Positions 52,141-63,085 of a stretch of DNA of 64,000 nt are shown in pieces. Within the stretch, counting starts at the first letter, position 1, and each line of letters opens with the position of its first letter. Under the pieces are notes generated by a model. The model saw only the letters and a program-made list of their open reading frames with translations, was not told the DNA's origin and did no database searches. The position numbers and the translations under genes were made by a program. The DNA is taken from positions 26,504,081 through 26,568,080 of the forward strand of contig OX457031.1 of the NCBI GenBank assembly GCA_949752745.1, in the 5' to 3' direction. The DNA is from Protula sp. h YS-2021 (lineage: Eukaryota > Annelida > Polychaeta > Sabellida > Serpulidae).

Positions 52141-52213
52141 CCGACGGATTGTCGTGGTGAAACCCTGGATCCGGACAGGATTAACCAATTAAGTCATTAC
52201 ATATATCTAAAAT

Positions 52214-52456
52214 TTGGTAATTAATAAAGAAGTTGTCGGCATTGGCATGAGGTTAAAAATGTTACAGCATGTAAATGTTATCTCATCAGAATTCTTCAGC
52301 ATTGACATCCATCCAGAAAAAAAAACAGCAGTCGAGGTGACGAACAGAATCGAAGTGGAGGGAGATATCACAGATTTTATGATCATGCATCCAAAAGGTC
52401 GATTTTGGTGCTATTCAGTGAGAAACAGTGATTTTTGTAAAATAAACATTCTATAG
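52214..52456 (+). other. Small open frame in duplicated segment, copy 1 (80 codons, doubtful)
   Basis: Encodes a lysine/glutamate-containing peptide with no recognised domain. The same frame is open in copy 2 (53,708-53,953), where a poly-A tract is three bases longer and adds one Lys, so the frame survives. It may be an exon fragment of a mobile element or chance. No splice or promoter signal supports it. Confidence 0.15.
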
Positions 52457-53144
52457 ACGAAAAAGGGACAAGATCCGATTTCGTGTATTTCATCGAATAC
52501 AATAATGAACATGAAAGAGAAAGCAACATTTAAATTTGGTTTCTGATTTCGATTTCAAGATCCGCCACACTCAAGTCTTATTTGTTAAAACCAAATATGA
52601 GCCAGTTCTACAGCAGAAGTACTGTGACCAACTTTTTGATGTCACAATTTAGGCGGCAATTTACATTCTTTTTTCCAAAACTGTACGTAATATTAATGAC
52701 TTTCTTTAACCGATACACTGTTAATTTTCTGTTCTTTTTTTCTGGTTTTTATATAAACGTCTTACATACGTTACATTAGATATGCAGCATCTCGCGACAT
52801 CAGCCAAAACTCAACAGGTGCAAAAACATGACTTGGGCAAAAAGGTGCAAAAGTACGACAGGTGCAAAAAAAACGCGAAAGGTACAGAAGGGTGACAGGC
52901 ACTTCAAACCTTCAAACAGATTGGTCTTCAGGCGTGATTAAACCGTCCTGATTGTGACCAAGGTAAAAATGTCAGCTGTGATCGAAAGCAAGAGATTAAG
53001 ATCGTTTTGCTTTGTCACCTAAAACCTGAAGGGGGCTTTCGCTTTGTTTTGGCCTTCGCCTTGTTTTGGACTTCTCTTTGAATCAAGATTTTACGAACTC
53101 CCAGGTTCCGAGGCAGACCTCTGAACAAGTGGAGCATACAAATC

Positions 53145-53635
53145 CGCGACACCACCGAGAGTCCCAGTGGCCACCGCTGCGCGCATGCGTGTCAGTCAGG
53201 GTGAATGGGAGGAATCCACGAGACTACGGGCGTCCCACTGGCCACCGCTGCGTGCATGCGTGTCAGTCAGGGTGAATGGGAGGAATCCACGAGACTACGG
53301 GCGTCCCACTGGCCACCGCTGCGTGCATGCGTGTCAGTCAGGGTGAATGGGAGGAATTCGCGACACCACCGGGGTCCCACTGGCCACTGCTGCGCGCATA
53401 CGCGTCAGTCAGGGTGAATCGGCGGAATCCGCGACACCACCGGGATCCTGCTGGCCACCGCTGCGCGCATGCGTGTCAGTCAGGGTGTATCGGCGGAATC
53501 CGCGACACCACCGGGATCCTACTGGCCACTGTTGCGCACATGCGCGTCAGTCATGGTGAATGATTTAAATCCGCTACACCAAAAGGGTCGCACTGGCCAC
53601 CGTTGCGCGCATGGATTTCAGACACAATAAATTCC
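53145..53635. repeat. 71-bp GC-rich minisatellite, about 6.8 units (copy 2)
   Basis: Same array as in copy 1, with the same order of unit variants, so the array was duplicated as part of the 1.5-kb segment and did not expand independently. The last unit differs (CGCTACACCAAAAGGG in place of CGCGACACCACCAGGG). Confidence 0.95.
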
Positions 53636-53707
53636 CGACGGATTGTCGTGGTGAAACCCTGGATCCGGACAGGATTAACCAATTAAGTCATTCCATATAT
53701 CTAAAAT

Positions 53708-53953
53708 TTGGTAATTAATAAAGAAGTTGTCGGCATTGGCATGAGGTTAAAAATGTTACAGCATGTAAATGTTATCTCATCAGAATTCTTCAGCATTGAC
53801 ATCCATCCAGAAAAAAAAAAAACAGCAGTCGAGGTGACGAACAGAATCGAAGTGGAGGGAGATATCACAGATTTTATGATCATGCATCCAAAAGGTCGAT
53901 TTTGGTGCTATTCAGTGAGAAACAGTGATTTTTGTAAAATAAACATTCTATAG
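53708..53953 (+). other. Small open frame in duplicated segment, copy 2 (81 codons, doubtful)
   Basis: Counterpart of the frame at 52,214 with one extra Lys codon in an A-tract and otherwise the same peptide. The copies are so recent that an open frame in both is weak evidence for function. Confidence 0.15.
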
Positions 53954-54135
53954 ACGAAAAAGGGACAAGATCCGATTTCGTGTATTTCATCGAATACAAT
54001 AATGAACATGAAAGAGAAAGCAACATTTAAAAAAATATCAATATTTAAATTTAATGACATTATTTAAAGTTTGCAATTTTACACGGATTTAGTCTTTAAC
54101 GTTCAAACTTGCTCCAGCTCTTGCTATGAAGAGCG

Positions 54136-54415
54136 AAAAAAAATTGTTTTTTTTTTTTTTGTTTTTTTTTTTTTTTTTTACATACGACTACATTTACTAT
54201 TCTTTATTAATGCATGAAGTTAGGCAGTTCATGCTGTCGCTCCATTGAGCTGCTTTTTTAAAGCTTTTTTTCTTGGCAAAAAAAATTACATTCACTTTTT
54301 TAATTCTCCGTTTTTTTTTTTTTTGTTTTTTTTTTTTGTTTTGTTTTTTTTTGTTTTTTTTTCTTTCTTTTTTTGTCTTTTTTTTTTTTTTTTGGGGGGG
54401 GGGGGGTTCCTTTTT
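54136..54415. repeat. Poly-T low-complexity blocks ending in a poly-G run
   Basis: Several T-tracts with occasional G or C near 54,150-54,180 and 54,310-54,395, then about 13 G. Such tracts are prone to sequencing and assembly length errors. Confidence 0.9.
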
Positions 54416-54843
54416 TTTTAAAATTAAACGGTATACTCGTTCTGCACATTAGAGAGCACCATCACTATATTGGCTATTTGTTCAGGATTCTAAACTCCAT
54501 GAAATTTCACCATGTGGAGATTTGGGAAACGGGGTGGGGGGAGGGGTCAGTGAGGGAGATACAGAACTATGCTTTGTTCATTTTTCGACAATACAAGAAG
54601 AATTATAATAAATCCGGCTCAAATATCCATCTGAAAACACATATCTTTTTCTTACCAAAAAAAAACAAAAAAAAAAACAAAAACAATTCCACATATGTGA
54701 AATACTCACGCTTTAAAAAACTGTTTTCGTCATTATTTCACCTTTAAGTCTTAAAATACCTAAAAAGCTTACCCACTAGCTAATTTTAGATTACCTACTA
54801 GCTAATATTTTTAGCATTTTAGCAATGTAGTTAACAGTTATTA

Positions 54844-54844
54844 A

Positions 54845-54875
<31 letters not shown>

Positions 54876-54960
54876 CGTTATTTTGTTTTTATTGTTTTTA
54901 TTAGTACTATTGTTATTATTAGTAGTATCATACTAATTATTATTATTATTATTGTTTATA
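54844..54960. repeat. (AAT)n/(ATT)n region with a perfect hairpin
   Basis: About five AAT units are followed directly by about five ATT units (54,845-54,875), giving a self-complementary hairpin. Further imperfect ATT/AGT units follow to 54,955. Confidence 0.85.
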
Positions 54961-56579
54961 TTTCATTAGAAAAATTATACTAACTTTCCTTTGTCTTACC
55001 CTTCCATTCTGAATAACCAAAATATCCACTCAGCTTTTTAATATATCCTAATGAATTTAAATTGTTTTTCTTTTCTTTTGAGAAGAAATGAACTTGACTC
55101 CAATATCGTCACTTCTACAACATCAACCGAATGAATAAAAATAACAGCCGCACGAAATGCAAAAACTAAAAAAATAAACTAATGTATATTTAAATATTAC
55201 CTGGGTGATCACCAAAAATAGGTAAAAATCCTCTTTTTATTGAAATGTTCAATAAGAACCTGTCACAGTGTTATGATGTACTGTACACAATTGAAGTGTC
55301 TGATTATCATATGTTCATAGTTTAATCATCCCCTTGATGATACTCTCTCACTTGTAGGTAAGGTTGACTGATTTATTTTCTTCCATGAGCAAACTCTATC
55401 AAACAAAGCTTGTAATAGATATGCTAATGTATTAAAGCCCTAAGAAACGGAAGCGTTGGTGGTATACAGAAGTTTTTGTATTCGCTGCAAAGTTAATTCT
55501 TTTAAAATTATTTAATTTCCATCAGGGTTATTGGCTGAGGGTGTCATTGTGGTTAACAGGAAATTATAACACGTTCCATTAATAAATACTTTCCAACAAA
55601 TTGTTTATTTCGAAGTTCTTTAATAGTCGATGGGTTTCGAAAAACTATGGCAAAACGATATCTCAACATTTCGTCTACTGCGAGATCGTTATGTCATTTC
55701 TGTGAGTAAGTAACCCTGATATGGACAAAAAAAAATCGTCACCACAACAAAAAGATACAGTAAATTGTGGAAAAAAAGATGGGACCACGGTCTGGACCAG
55801 ATAATAAAATTGAAAAAAAAAAAAAGAAATGCACACCTTCATATGAAAAATTAAATGAAATAGACCTTTCAAAGAGTTAATCACATTTTGCTGCCGCTTT
55901 AGGTATTGGTTAATACAAATATTTAACCATGACAATAAAAAGGAAAATATATACACCCTGATGTTTTTGTAAATGAAGGGTCAAAATTGTTTCAAAAAAG
56001 TATATGTTCTTGTTTTGTTTTTTTATTTTAAGTTTTCATTTTTTTCTATTTTTTTTTTTTTATTTATTTATTTATTTTTGCTGGATCTAGAGAAGACTGC
56101 TTAAAAAATGTTTCAGGCTGCCTGGATCAAGTTTCCAAAGATCTAACAAAATTCTTTGGATCATCAATACCTTTTGTATATACGTATTGAAATCGGATAC
56201 AAGCCTTGAGATCGACGTTGTTTAGACCAGAAAGATAAATGTAATTTCACATCTTTTGTACACCCTTTTTAACACGTGGTACACCCAACCAGCATATATT
56301 GATTTTTCAGTTTGAAATATCTCACTCAAGAAGTTATAGTTATATTTATAAGCTCTAATTATAACTTTTGATTTTACATGAAGACATTGAGGTAATTCTT
56401 AACGAAATCGATATTAAAAAGAAACGTTGAACAATGTTTTGCTTAAAGGGACTGGTTTTATTGGGGAATAAACATAAAATCACTGATTTTAATGCATTTT
56501 AAGCCCGGGAGGGGTGGGTTTAACTCCTAAATTCGCTCCTGGAAAAAGCAATAAATATTTGAAGTCAAACCTTCTTGTT
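54961..56579. other. Intergenic AT-rich sequence, no gene seen
   Basis: Low GC, many homopolymer tracts (for example near 55,815 and 56,050), and only short unsupported open frames. I see no RNA gene and no clear mobile-element terminus. Confidence 0.55.
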
Positions 56580-56745
56580 TTTCACGCAGCGCAGTCCGCA
56601 TGCCTGGTCGAATAACACGTCGGCACAAGAACCTTTTCAACCGTTGAAGGGGCGAGATTATGGTGGTTATGCGGGAGGAACCCAAACGCCCTTCCCTGGA
56701 AAATTATTACGGATAGGGCTTGCCCTGACCTGAATCCCTTACGCT

Positions 56746-56812
56746 TATAAATACTCTGATTTTCCCGTCTGACTACTATTAGAGAAATATGATTGAAAAG
56801 TGACGAAGAACG
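56746..56812 (+). promoter_or_regulatory. Candidate TATA box and untranslated first exon of the plus-strand gene
   Basis: A TATAAATA at 56,746-56,753 lies inside a GC-richer block (about 56,580-56,930). About 60 bp downstream is a strong donor, GAACG|GTAAGTC, with GT at 56,813. Transcription starting about 30 bp after the TATA would give a short untranslated exon ending at 56,812, suited to splicing into the exon at 57,532 or 58,522. No transcript evidence is available, and the block could also belong to an unrelated element. Confidence 0.3.
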
Positions 56813-58521
56813 GTAAGTCGGTTCGCGAATCGCGAAGTCCATTGTGACGTTTATTCTATGCGACATCTTATCGTAATCCGCAAATGTGCTGAGAGCCATG
56901 GCAATAGCTGCATTCACTACCACAGTAGCTCACGACAAAAAACGATGTATTTTTTAAAATCTGAAATGCTACAAATTTAACTAAATCTCAACAAATAGAA
57001 GTTAATGATGGATGATTTTCCCGACTGCATACATGAATGCGACGACAGCGACAGAGAGGTCTGAATTTGCATTTGTGTTAAATTTCTCCGTTTTCTTTGT
57101 TAATTTTAAATAGAAGGAAATATTGGGAAAATAATTATTTACTTTATACTTTATATATATTATTTTGGATATTCGCTATTTTTTGTATTTATGAACATGT
57201 ATTAAGCAAAAAATTAACTTAAAACTAATAAAACATACGAGCACTTGCATTTTTATAAATAATTAAGATCAAGAAAGAGGTCACCCGGCCTGGTCTGGAA
57301 GAATGAAATGGGGGAGTAGATTTTTATTTTTTTATTTTTTTTTTGGTTTCATATATAAATGCGAGCCAAAATAAACAAAAAATAAAGAAAGAAAGTAGAA
57401 CTTTAATAAAAGTAATGTCGTTTAAAGGTCCAGCTATTTCTTTTTGCAAAATTAAAAACAAAATAAGCTTCGGTTTTAATTAGTTTTTTTTTTTCCCTTG
57501 TGAAATTTGGCTAAAACAATGTGATTAAACAATGATACTTAATATTGAGAATCAATTATTGGCGGCGTCATTATGGAGAGACGTCAGTGGAGAAGCATGG
57601 CAGGTTTGGCATCTCGCCATAAGTAGGTGGTTAGGTGGGTATTCATCAAGAAATAAGATTACAAAAATGCCGATCGCATATAAGCTGAACATTTACCCAC
57701 AAACCTTATCGGCCCTTTTACGCCATCAAGAACTAATTCTAGCGTAAATGAACGTTTCCTCTGACGATCCTGGGCTTCAGGAAGATCAATGACGGTTTAA
57801 CTGAATAAATAAGTCAGTTATACACTACTGTGATGAAAGTTATCCACGCTGACATAACTTTCTTTCTGAAGTCCTTTCTGTTAAAATTTTCAAGAAGCAA
57901 TCAATAATAAATTTGCCTACCTACAAAAGCCCCAATTTTTAGATTTTTATATGTGGTTTGGAAAAAAAAGTTTATTATTTTTTATATAAATTACATGCAA
58001 TTAACATTTAACTTGTAATCAGAAAGTGAGAGCGATAACAGGAGTTTTCAGGTTTTATCTTATTTAGATATAATTGATATATAAATTACACATAAATTTC
58101 ATGTTAATACTGAACTTGCATCCTGACTGGTTGTCGTCTTATGCAAAATAGGATCCAGTTTCTTACGTCTAATTTAGATGTAAATTAAATAAAACTTTTA
58201 TATAATTTAAAATAAATCTGTATATCCATTATGCAGATGTTTTATGTGATTTGGTGCTAAAAATTGGGTAATAACATAGGTTTCGTGACTAAAAATGTAT
58301 GATTTTTCAAATTTCATGTTATTTCTATCAAAATCAGACAAAAATTATCAGAAATTTTTATCATAAAAACCATCAAAATAAAAAAACATTTTAAAAAAAG
58401 TATCCATTCCGTCCATCGTACCTACCTTTTTTTTACACGACGCACAGAATAGAATGACTCACAGAATAAGACAAGAAGCAAATGTTTCGAATTTCTTCAA
58501 CGCTATTTGTTGTGTTTTCAG
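56813..58521 (+). other. Presumed 5' introns of the plus-strand gene
   Basis: AT-rich sequence between the candidate first exon and the first firm coding exon. It contains one candidate short coding exon (57,532-57,603). The remainder shows nothing recognisable. Confidence 0.35.
57532..57603 (+). CDS. Candidate first coding exon of the plus-strand gene
   Basis: ATG at 57,532 opens 24 codons (MILNIENQLLAASLWRDVSG, then EAWQ) ending at a phase-0 donor CAG|GTTTGG. The acceptor before 58,522 is also phase 0, so the two would join in frame and supply the missing start codon. The donor is only moderate, the peptide resembles nothing I know, and the first in-frame Met inside the 58,522 exon is far downstream. 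Treat as a hypothesis. Confidence 0.3.
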
Positions 58522-58990
58522 TTCATCACAGCTATAGATTTTGGTGGTCACGAATTTAAAAACAAAAGGAATGGAATTCGTCGCTCTAGATCTTCGTGCC
58601 GCGGCCGCGGTGAGATAAACTCGTACTATCAAACAAACCCTGGGGCAACACACACAGAAAACAACACAAATAGCACAGAACAGTACCAGCTATTTTCAAA
58701 TCATAAACAATTATTTCCACCGATCAACAGTGGAGAAATAAACGGGTCCACCTTGTCTGTGTATCACGAGACGGAGACGCGGGCATCGCACGATGTATCC
58801 AATGACATACAGGGCTCAGGCGATGATACCAGCACGACAAGTACATCGCAGCATCCAGCAATTGGGAGTGGGTTTATGGCACCGCCTGGAAGCGCGACTT
58901 CTTCCGTGGCAAACATCAGAGAAGAAACGTCTGACAGTTCTTTGTTGGAGCAATCAGATAAGGTCTTCCCAGCAGTGTTGATATCGCCAG
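58522..58990 (+). CDS. Exon encoding the S/T/N-rich N-terminal part of an unrecognised 1,235-residue protein
   Basis: Bounded by a strong acceptor (TGTTGTGTTTTCAG, phase 0) and a strong donor (CCAG|GTAAGTGAGG, phase 1). The 156 codons start FITAIDFGG, pass through a basic patch (RNGIRRSRSSCRGRG) and then a polar stretch rich in Ser, Thr, Asn and Gly, with TSTTSTSQ-type runs after HETETRASHDVSNDIQGSG. The final G joins GC of the next exon as a Gly codon, giving ISPGGLITVL. The polar composition suggests disorder. No signal peptide or domain is recognised. There is no suitable start codon in this exon, so at least one coding exon lies upstream. Confidence 0.75.
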
Positions 58991-59846
58991 GTAAGTGAGG
59001 ATCCGAAATGGTTTGTCTTGCCCGGGGAGAGGCAGGGGAGACTGGGGTGGAGGGACTGCGCTTATCTGAAAGACGTCTTTGGGCTGGGATATGGCTCTTC
59101 CTGTCGCTAAAAATCTCCGATTTTTTAGCTTCTGATTTTTTTTTTAAATTAGTGATTTTGCAAAGGGAGCGATGCTTTCTTTTTTTGGTAAAGAAGTGTA
59201 CGATCTTCCCACTGTGTTATGACAAATAATGCTCTTTTTTACTTGCGCTGTTCATACTTTGGTAAATGTAAAACGCTGATCATTTTGCTTCATAATTGCA
59301 ATAATTAGCTCTCAAATATTGCCATATCCATGGTTTCATTTGAGAATTTGCGATCTTTGCAATTTGTTTAGCTAGATTTTTATTTATTTTTATTTATTTA
59401 TTTTTATTTTTTATTTTTTATTTTTATTTTATTTATTTTTTATTTATTTTTTTGGGCTTGAAATATCTGCTAGTTTTTCTTTGCACATGAGACTGTTGTC
59501 ATCGTTGGGATTTTCAACCTGGCGATATGTCGATTTTCTCGCTTTTCCTATGACAAAATGTGCTTTCGGTTCACTTTTATTCTCACTTGCCCCCCCCCCC
59601 CACCCCCCCCCCCCACTCAGTACGCCACGTCCCTTCCTCCGGAACCATAGTACACACACATTAAAACATTATAGGCTGTTGCAAAATAGAAACCAATTAG
59701 TTACTCCCTGGATCTACTTCCCTCTACAAAGAGAATTTGTTTTTTGTTCTCTGTTACATTTATATGTGTATTTACATACGCATATATGTATATTCTGTCG
59801 TTATGTTTTATGTTTAAACAGTTATTAAATAGCATTTTTATTTCAG
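58991..59846 (+). other. Intron between the two coding exons of the plus-strand gene
   Basis: 856 bp, from GTAAGTGAGG to TATTTCAG. It contains a TTTATTTATTTT low-complexity block (about 59,378-59,452) and an interrupted run of about 28 C (59,588-59,616). Open frames across it are not supported. Confidence 0.75.
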
Positions 59847-62800
59847 GCGGACTTATAACTGTTTTGCTGGAAAAGGATATAGCTGTTGAAATGACAATGG
59901 ATAGGGCGATTCGAATCGTGAATCATCGGCACAGTTCGGTCGCTGCAGTAAATCGTGTGGGTGACCTCTGCTGCATTCACCACCAGTCGGCCAAGATTTA
60001 TCACGACACTACCACTACTGAGGCCTCGATTTACTGGCAACGCCGTGTGCGAATGTGCAGTGAGGGCATCGTGTACGCGTATGGACCACCATGCTATCTT
60101 TTATCCCCGGCGCATGGCTTAATGCAAACGTCACACACATTCCAAGATCTGTCACGTGATATGTCGGTCACGGTGCTGTTTACGTCTCGTGGTTACGGCC
60201 CCCATTTGATGGAACTCCTTGAAGCGCTTGTAAGCAATGCTCAGTATGACTTTAACGATGACGGCGGAGTGATCGTAGAGATAAACAAGTGCCTCATAAA
60301 ACAAGTCCCCAACGGTGACGTCACAGTGACGACTGATGACCATGCAAAATTTTTACGCGTTTCCCCCGACAGCGGTTCGGTGTGGGTGGATACAAGCTTC
60401 TGTGAAATGTCCGTCCAGATGAACTATAATGTTAAGATTAAACGTGGAGCGTTTCGAATGCACGCCTCTTACAATGGAATGATCGTTACAGACGGTATAC
60501 ATGATAGTGGCTTTACGGCTAGTCGCCAACCTTTCCTCCGACCCGTTGTCCAGAAAACGGAAACTATCATCAGAAATGGAAGGCGGGTAGATATTGAGCA
60601 GGATGAAAGCACAGACGTATGTGAAGAGTCATGTGTGTATGACGTCCCTGCCTCGCGTTTGTCAGGGAATCCACGCAAACACGGCATGCTATATTCAACT
60701 TTGCGTAACCGCCACTCCATCCCAAGAAGACGCCATTATTCTCCACCTACAAGAATCAGGAGATCTCAACACACAGCTGCCGGTGATTATGCGTGCACTA
60801 AACCGCAAGCCATAAACACCACTCCAGTGTCCCGCTACGGCCACGCCAGTACCTACAGACGAGATGCATATAGATCCTGGAATAACCAGCTGTATTCTCC
60901 GTGTAATGATGCCAAGTCGAAGCCGAAACGACAGTTGCGATTCGCTGATGAACGGAATGAAAGCTCTCGAAACTTCACCGATGATCGTGACCACAAGGCG
61001 CAGAACTACAGCTGGGCAGAAGAAGTAGAAAACAGCGAAAACTCTGACGATGCTCCAGTTTATGGCGCTTTTGATCTTCAAGTGATCGACTACCGAAGTC
61101 ACGGGAGATGCAACAATTTCTATCGTCCTCCAAGACAGGCAAATCAAAACAGACCTTATCACCCATCAATGAGGCGGTTTTCAAGAGCTAGATACGATGA
61201 CGAAGACGAGTGGACGCCACAAGCCAGATGGCACCACCGCCCCAGGAAGCAGATGAGAGTAGGGCGCGCTCATGTGTATCCGCCTCCCGGTAGGGACGAA
61301 AACCTGAAGAAACGGTTTTATGGCTACGTTGAACAAGCAGAAGGGAGCAAGCCAACAGCTCCCTCAGACTCACACCAAAGCGAGGGGATGAGACACATTC
61401 AGAATGGTGCCATCCAAGCTCCAGCTGATGTAGCCTTTCGAGAGGAAGTCAGGGAAGAAGACAATGAAGCACTGTGCGATAAGGAAGAAGCACTGTCAAA
61501 TGATTCAGAGATTGAAATTATGACAAAAAGTAAAAGTGGGATAACTATTGTGGAAAACAACGCTGAAAACATTGACGTCCAAACTGTTGGATATGTGTTG
61601 GTATCAGAATCCAATGTGACATCTACCGGAAATGACGTCATACTCAAAACCGAAAATGAAGATGTCACTGAAAATGAAACTGTGACGAAATTTGAAAGCG
61701 AAGTCGACACTAAAGAGGAAGGAGAAGCGGAAGAAGAAAATCCTGAAGACAGCACTGAAACTGAATTTGTCTTGTCCGGATCTGAAGAGAGCAGCAAGCT
61801 TGAGAGTGAGGCGATAAAATTACAACGTCAGAATGGAGATTCCAGGAATGTTCTGGATATGTCAAATATTGACGACTTTTTACAGTTAGGGCATATTGAT
61901 ATACCCGATGACGTAAAAACATCGGCGAATGAAAATCCTGTACCTGTCATGAATCAAGCATTCCATTCAGTAATATGTAGTGGTGAAAGCCTTGAACCTG
62001 TACTGAATACTGTAACTGTATCAACAGTACACGAAAATGACCACCAGTCTGAATGTGACGTCACCGACGTGGAAAGCGATATCCTAAGCCATATGTACGA
62101 GGTCACACCAGACCTTGAAAGGATCATAGACGAGCACGGTGATATCATGGAAGCGGCAGAGGCAGAAGATGACGTTGAAACACAACAAGTTGAAACGCAT
62201 AAGGACGAAGCAACGGATTCACAAAACAGCATATCAGTCCAAGACGATAAAATCGAATCTATAACAATATCCGAAAGCAACCCTACAACAGATGAATTAT
62301 CTGAGGCTAAAGGTTTTGAAGATGTCTCCTTTTATGATGTCATTGGTACACTTTATGACATCGCAGAAGAGTCGGATGATTCGCCTGAGTTTGATCAAGG
62401 TGAATGTCATATGGTAAGATCAGAACACGCACAGTTGGAAAGCGACACAGCTACTGAAGAGGACGCCACAGTGTCGCTGAATGACATCACTGAAACTGAA
62501 CCCACGATGACAGAACAAAACAGCGATGCTACTTTTGTGCTTGATATTAAAATAACTGAATCAGATATGATAGCGTTTGAAGAAACAGTCAACGCGATAG
62601 CAAACAGCGGGCCTTGTGCCGATGTGAAAACCATTACAGAAACTCCGAGTGATGTTGATATGGAATGTGGTCAAACCGGTCTCCAGAAATATCCCTCAGC
62701 GGCATCATGTTTGAAAGAAGAATCACAAAGAAGGTCCACAGATACCAAATCACAATCGCTTCCTTTTCTGAGGATAGAAGACGAGCCGGTAATTAGCGAT

Positions 62801-63085
62801 GTCGCTGCTGAGACGGTTGGTGTCATTCATGGTGACGTCAGCGGGATGCCCAATGACGTAACCAAACTGTGTGAATGCCCAGAATGGGCGATAATAGAGT
62901 CTACCACTGATGATAAAAATACACACGATAGATCACAGGAAACTGGCGAGGGGGGAGCGCATTATGCAAGCACAACTGAACCAACTACAGAACAAAATGA
63001 GAAGAAATTGGGGAAATCTCCCAAGAGTGCCCAGAAACACACTTCTCGAAAAACTCCTCGATCCAAAGGGCGCAAAAGGAGATAA
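59847..63085 (+). CDS. Large 3' exon of an unrecognised protein: beta-rich region, basic R/Y/P stretch, acidic tail
   Basis: Acceptor TTTTTATTTCAG precedes 59,847 and the frame stays open to TAA at 63,085 (1,078 residues plus the split Gly). Numbering from the start of the 58,522 exon: residues about 157-392 look folded, with alternating hydrophobic strands and aromatic and Cys residues (LITVLLEKDIAVEM, DLCCIHHQSAKIY, VIVEINKCLIKQVPNGDV, FLRVSPDSGSVWVDTSFC). Residues about 400-650 are basic and rich in Arg, Tyr, Pro and His (RRRHYSPPTRIRRS, NNFYRPPRQANQNRPYHPSM). Residues about 660-1,180 are strongly acidic with many Ser/Thr/Val/Asp/Glu, and the last 28 residues are Lys/Arg-rich, resembling a nuclear localisation signal (PRSKGRKRR at the end). 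GC content is far above the flanks. I do not recognise the family. A regulatory or scaffolding protein of cytoplasm or nucleus is inference from composition only. Confidence 0.85.

Larger units (their letters stand above)
51029..52529. repeat. Copy 1 of a tandemly duplicated 1.5-kb segment
   Basis: Begins TTAAATTTGGTTTCTGATTT and ends AAGAGAAAGCAACAT, followed directly by copy 2. The copies are nearly identical along their length. The clear differences are poly-A tract lengths (near 51,366 against 52,866, and near 52,317 against 53,811) and scattered single substitutions. Each copy contains a 71-bp minisatellite. This is a recent tandem duplication, possibly of a non-autonomous mobile element. 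Confidence 0.95.
52530..54030. repeat. Copy 2 of the tandemly duplicated 1.5-kb segment
   Basis: Repeats copy 1 with an offset of 1,501 bp at the left end, reduced to 1,494 bp after the shorter A-tract near 52,866. It ends with the same ATGAAAGAGAAAGCAACATT sequence before poly-A/AT-rich unique DNA. TTAAA-like microhomology at the junctions is consistent with slippage or unequal exchange. Confidence 0.95.

Noticed and set aside
51572..53563. Overlapping plus-strand frames with HWPPLRACVSV-type repeats
   Set aside because: By-products of a 71-bp minisatellite whose period is not a multiple of three, so every frame reads the same peptide in turn.
56582..56923. Minus-strand 113-codon open frame in the GC-rich block
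   Set aside because: Composition suggests chance in a GC-richer segment; the plus-strand TATA and donor signals are the better explanation.
44336..58521. tRNA, rRNA or other RNA genes
   Set aside because: I looked for cloverleaf-like A/B-box patterns and rRNA-like blocks and saw none; absence is not proven without a covariance-model search.
59481..59828. Plus-strand 115-codon open frame with Pro run
   Set aside because: Lies in the intron between two well-defined exons and depends on the poly-C tract.
60695..62634. Several minus-strand open frames, some Ser/Val-rich, opposite the large plus-strand exon
   Set aside because: Antisense shadows of the long plus-strand frame; they overlap a 3.2-kb exon with strong splice support.
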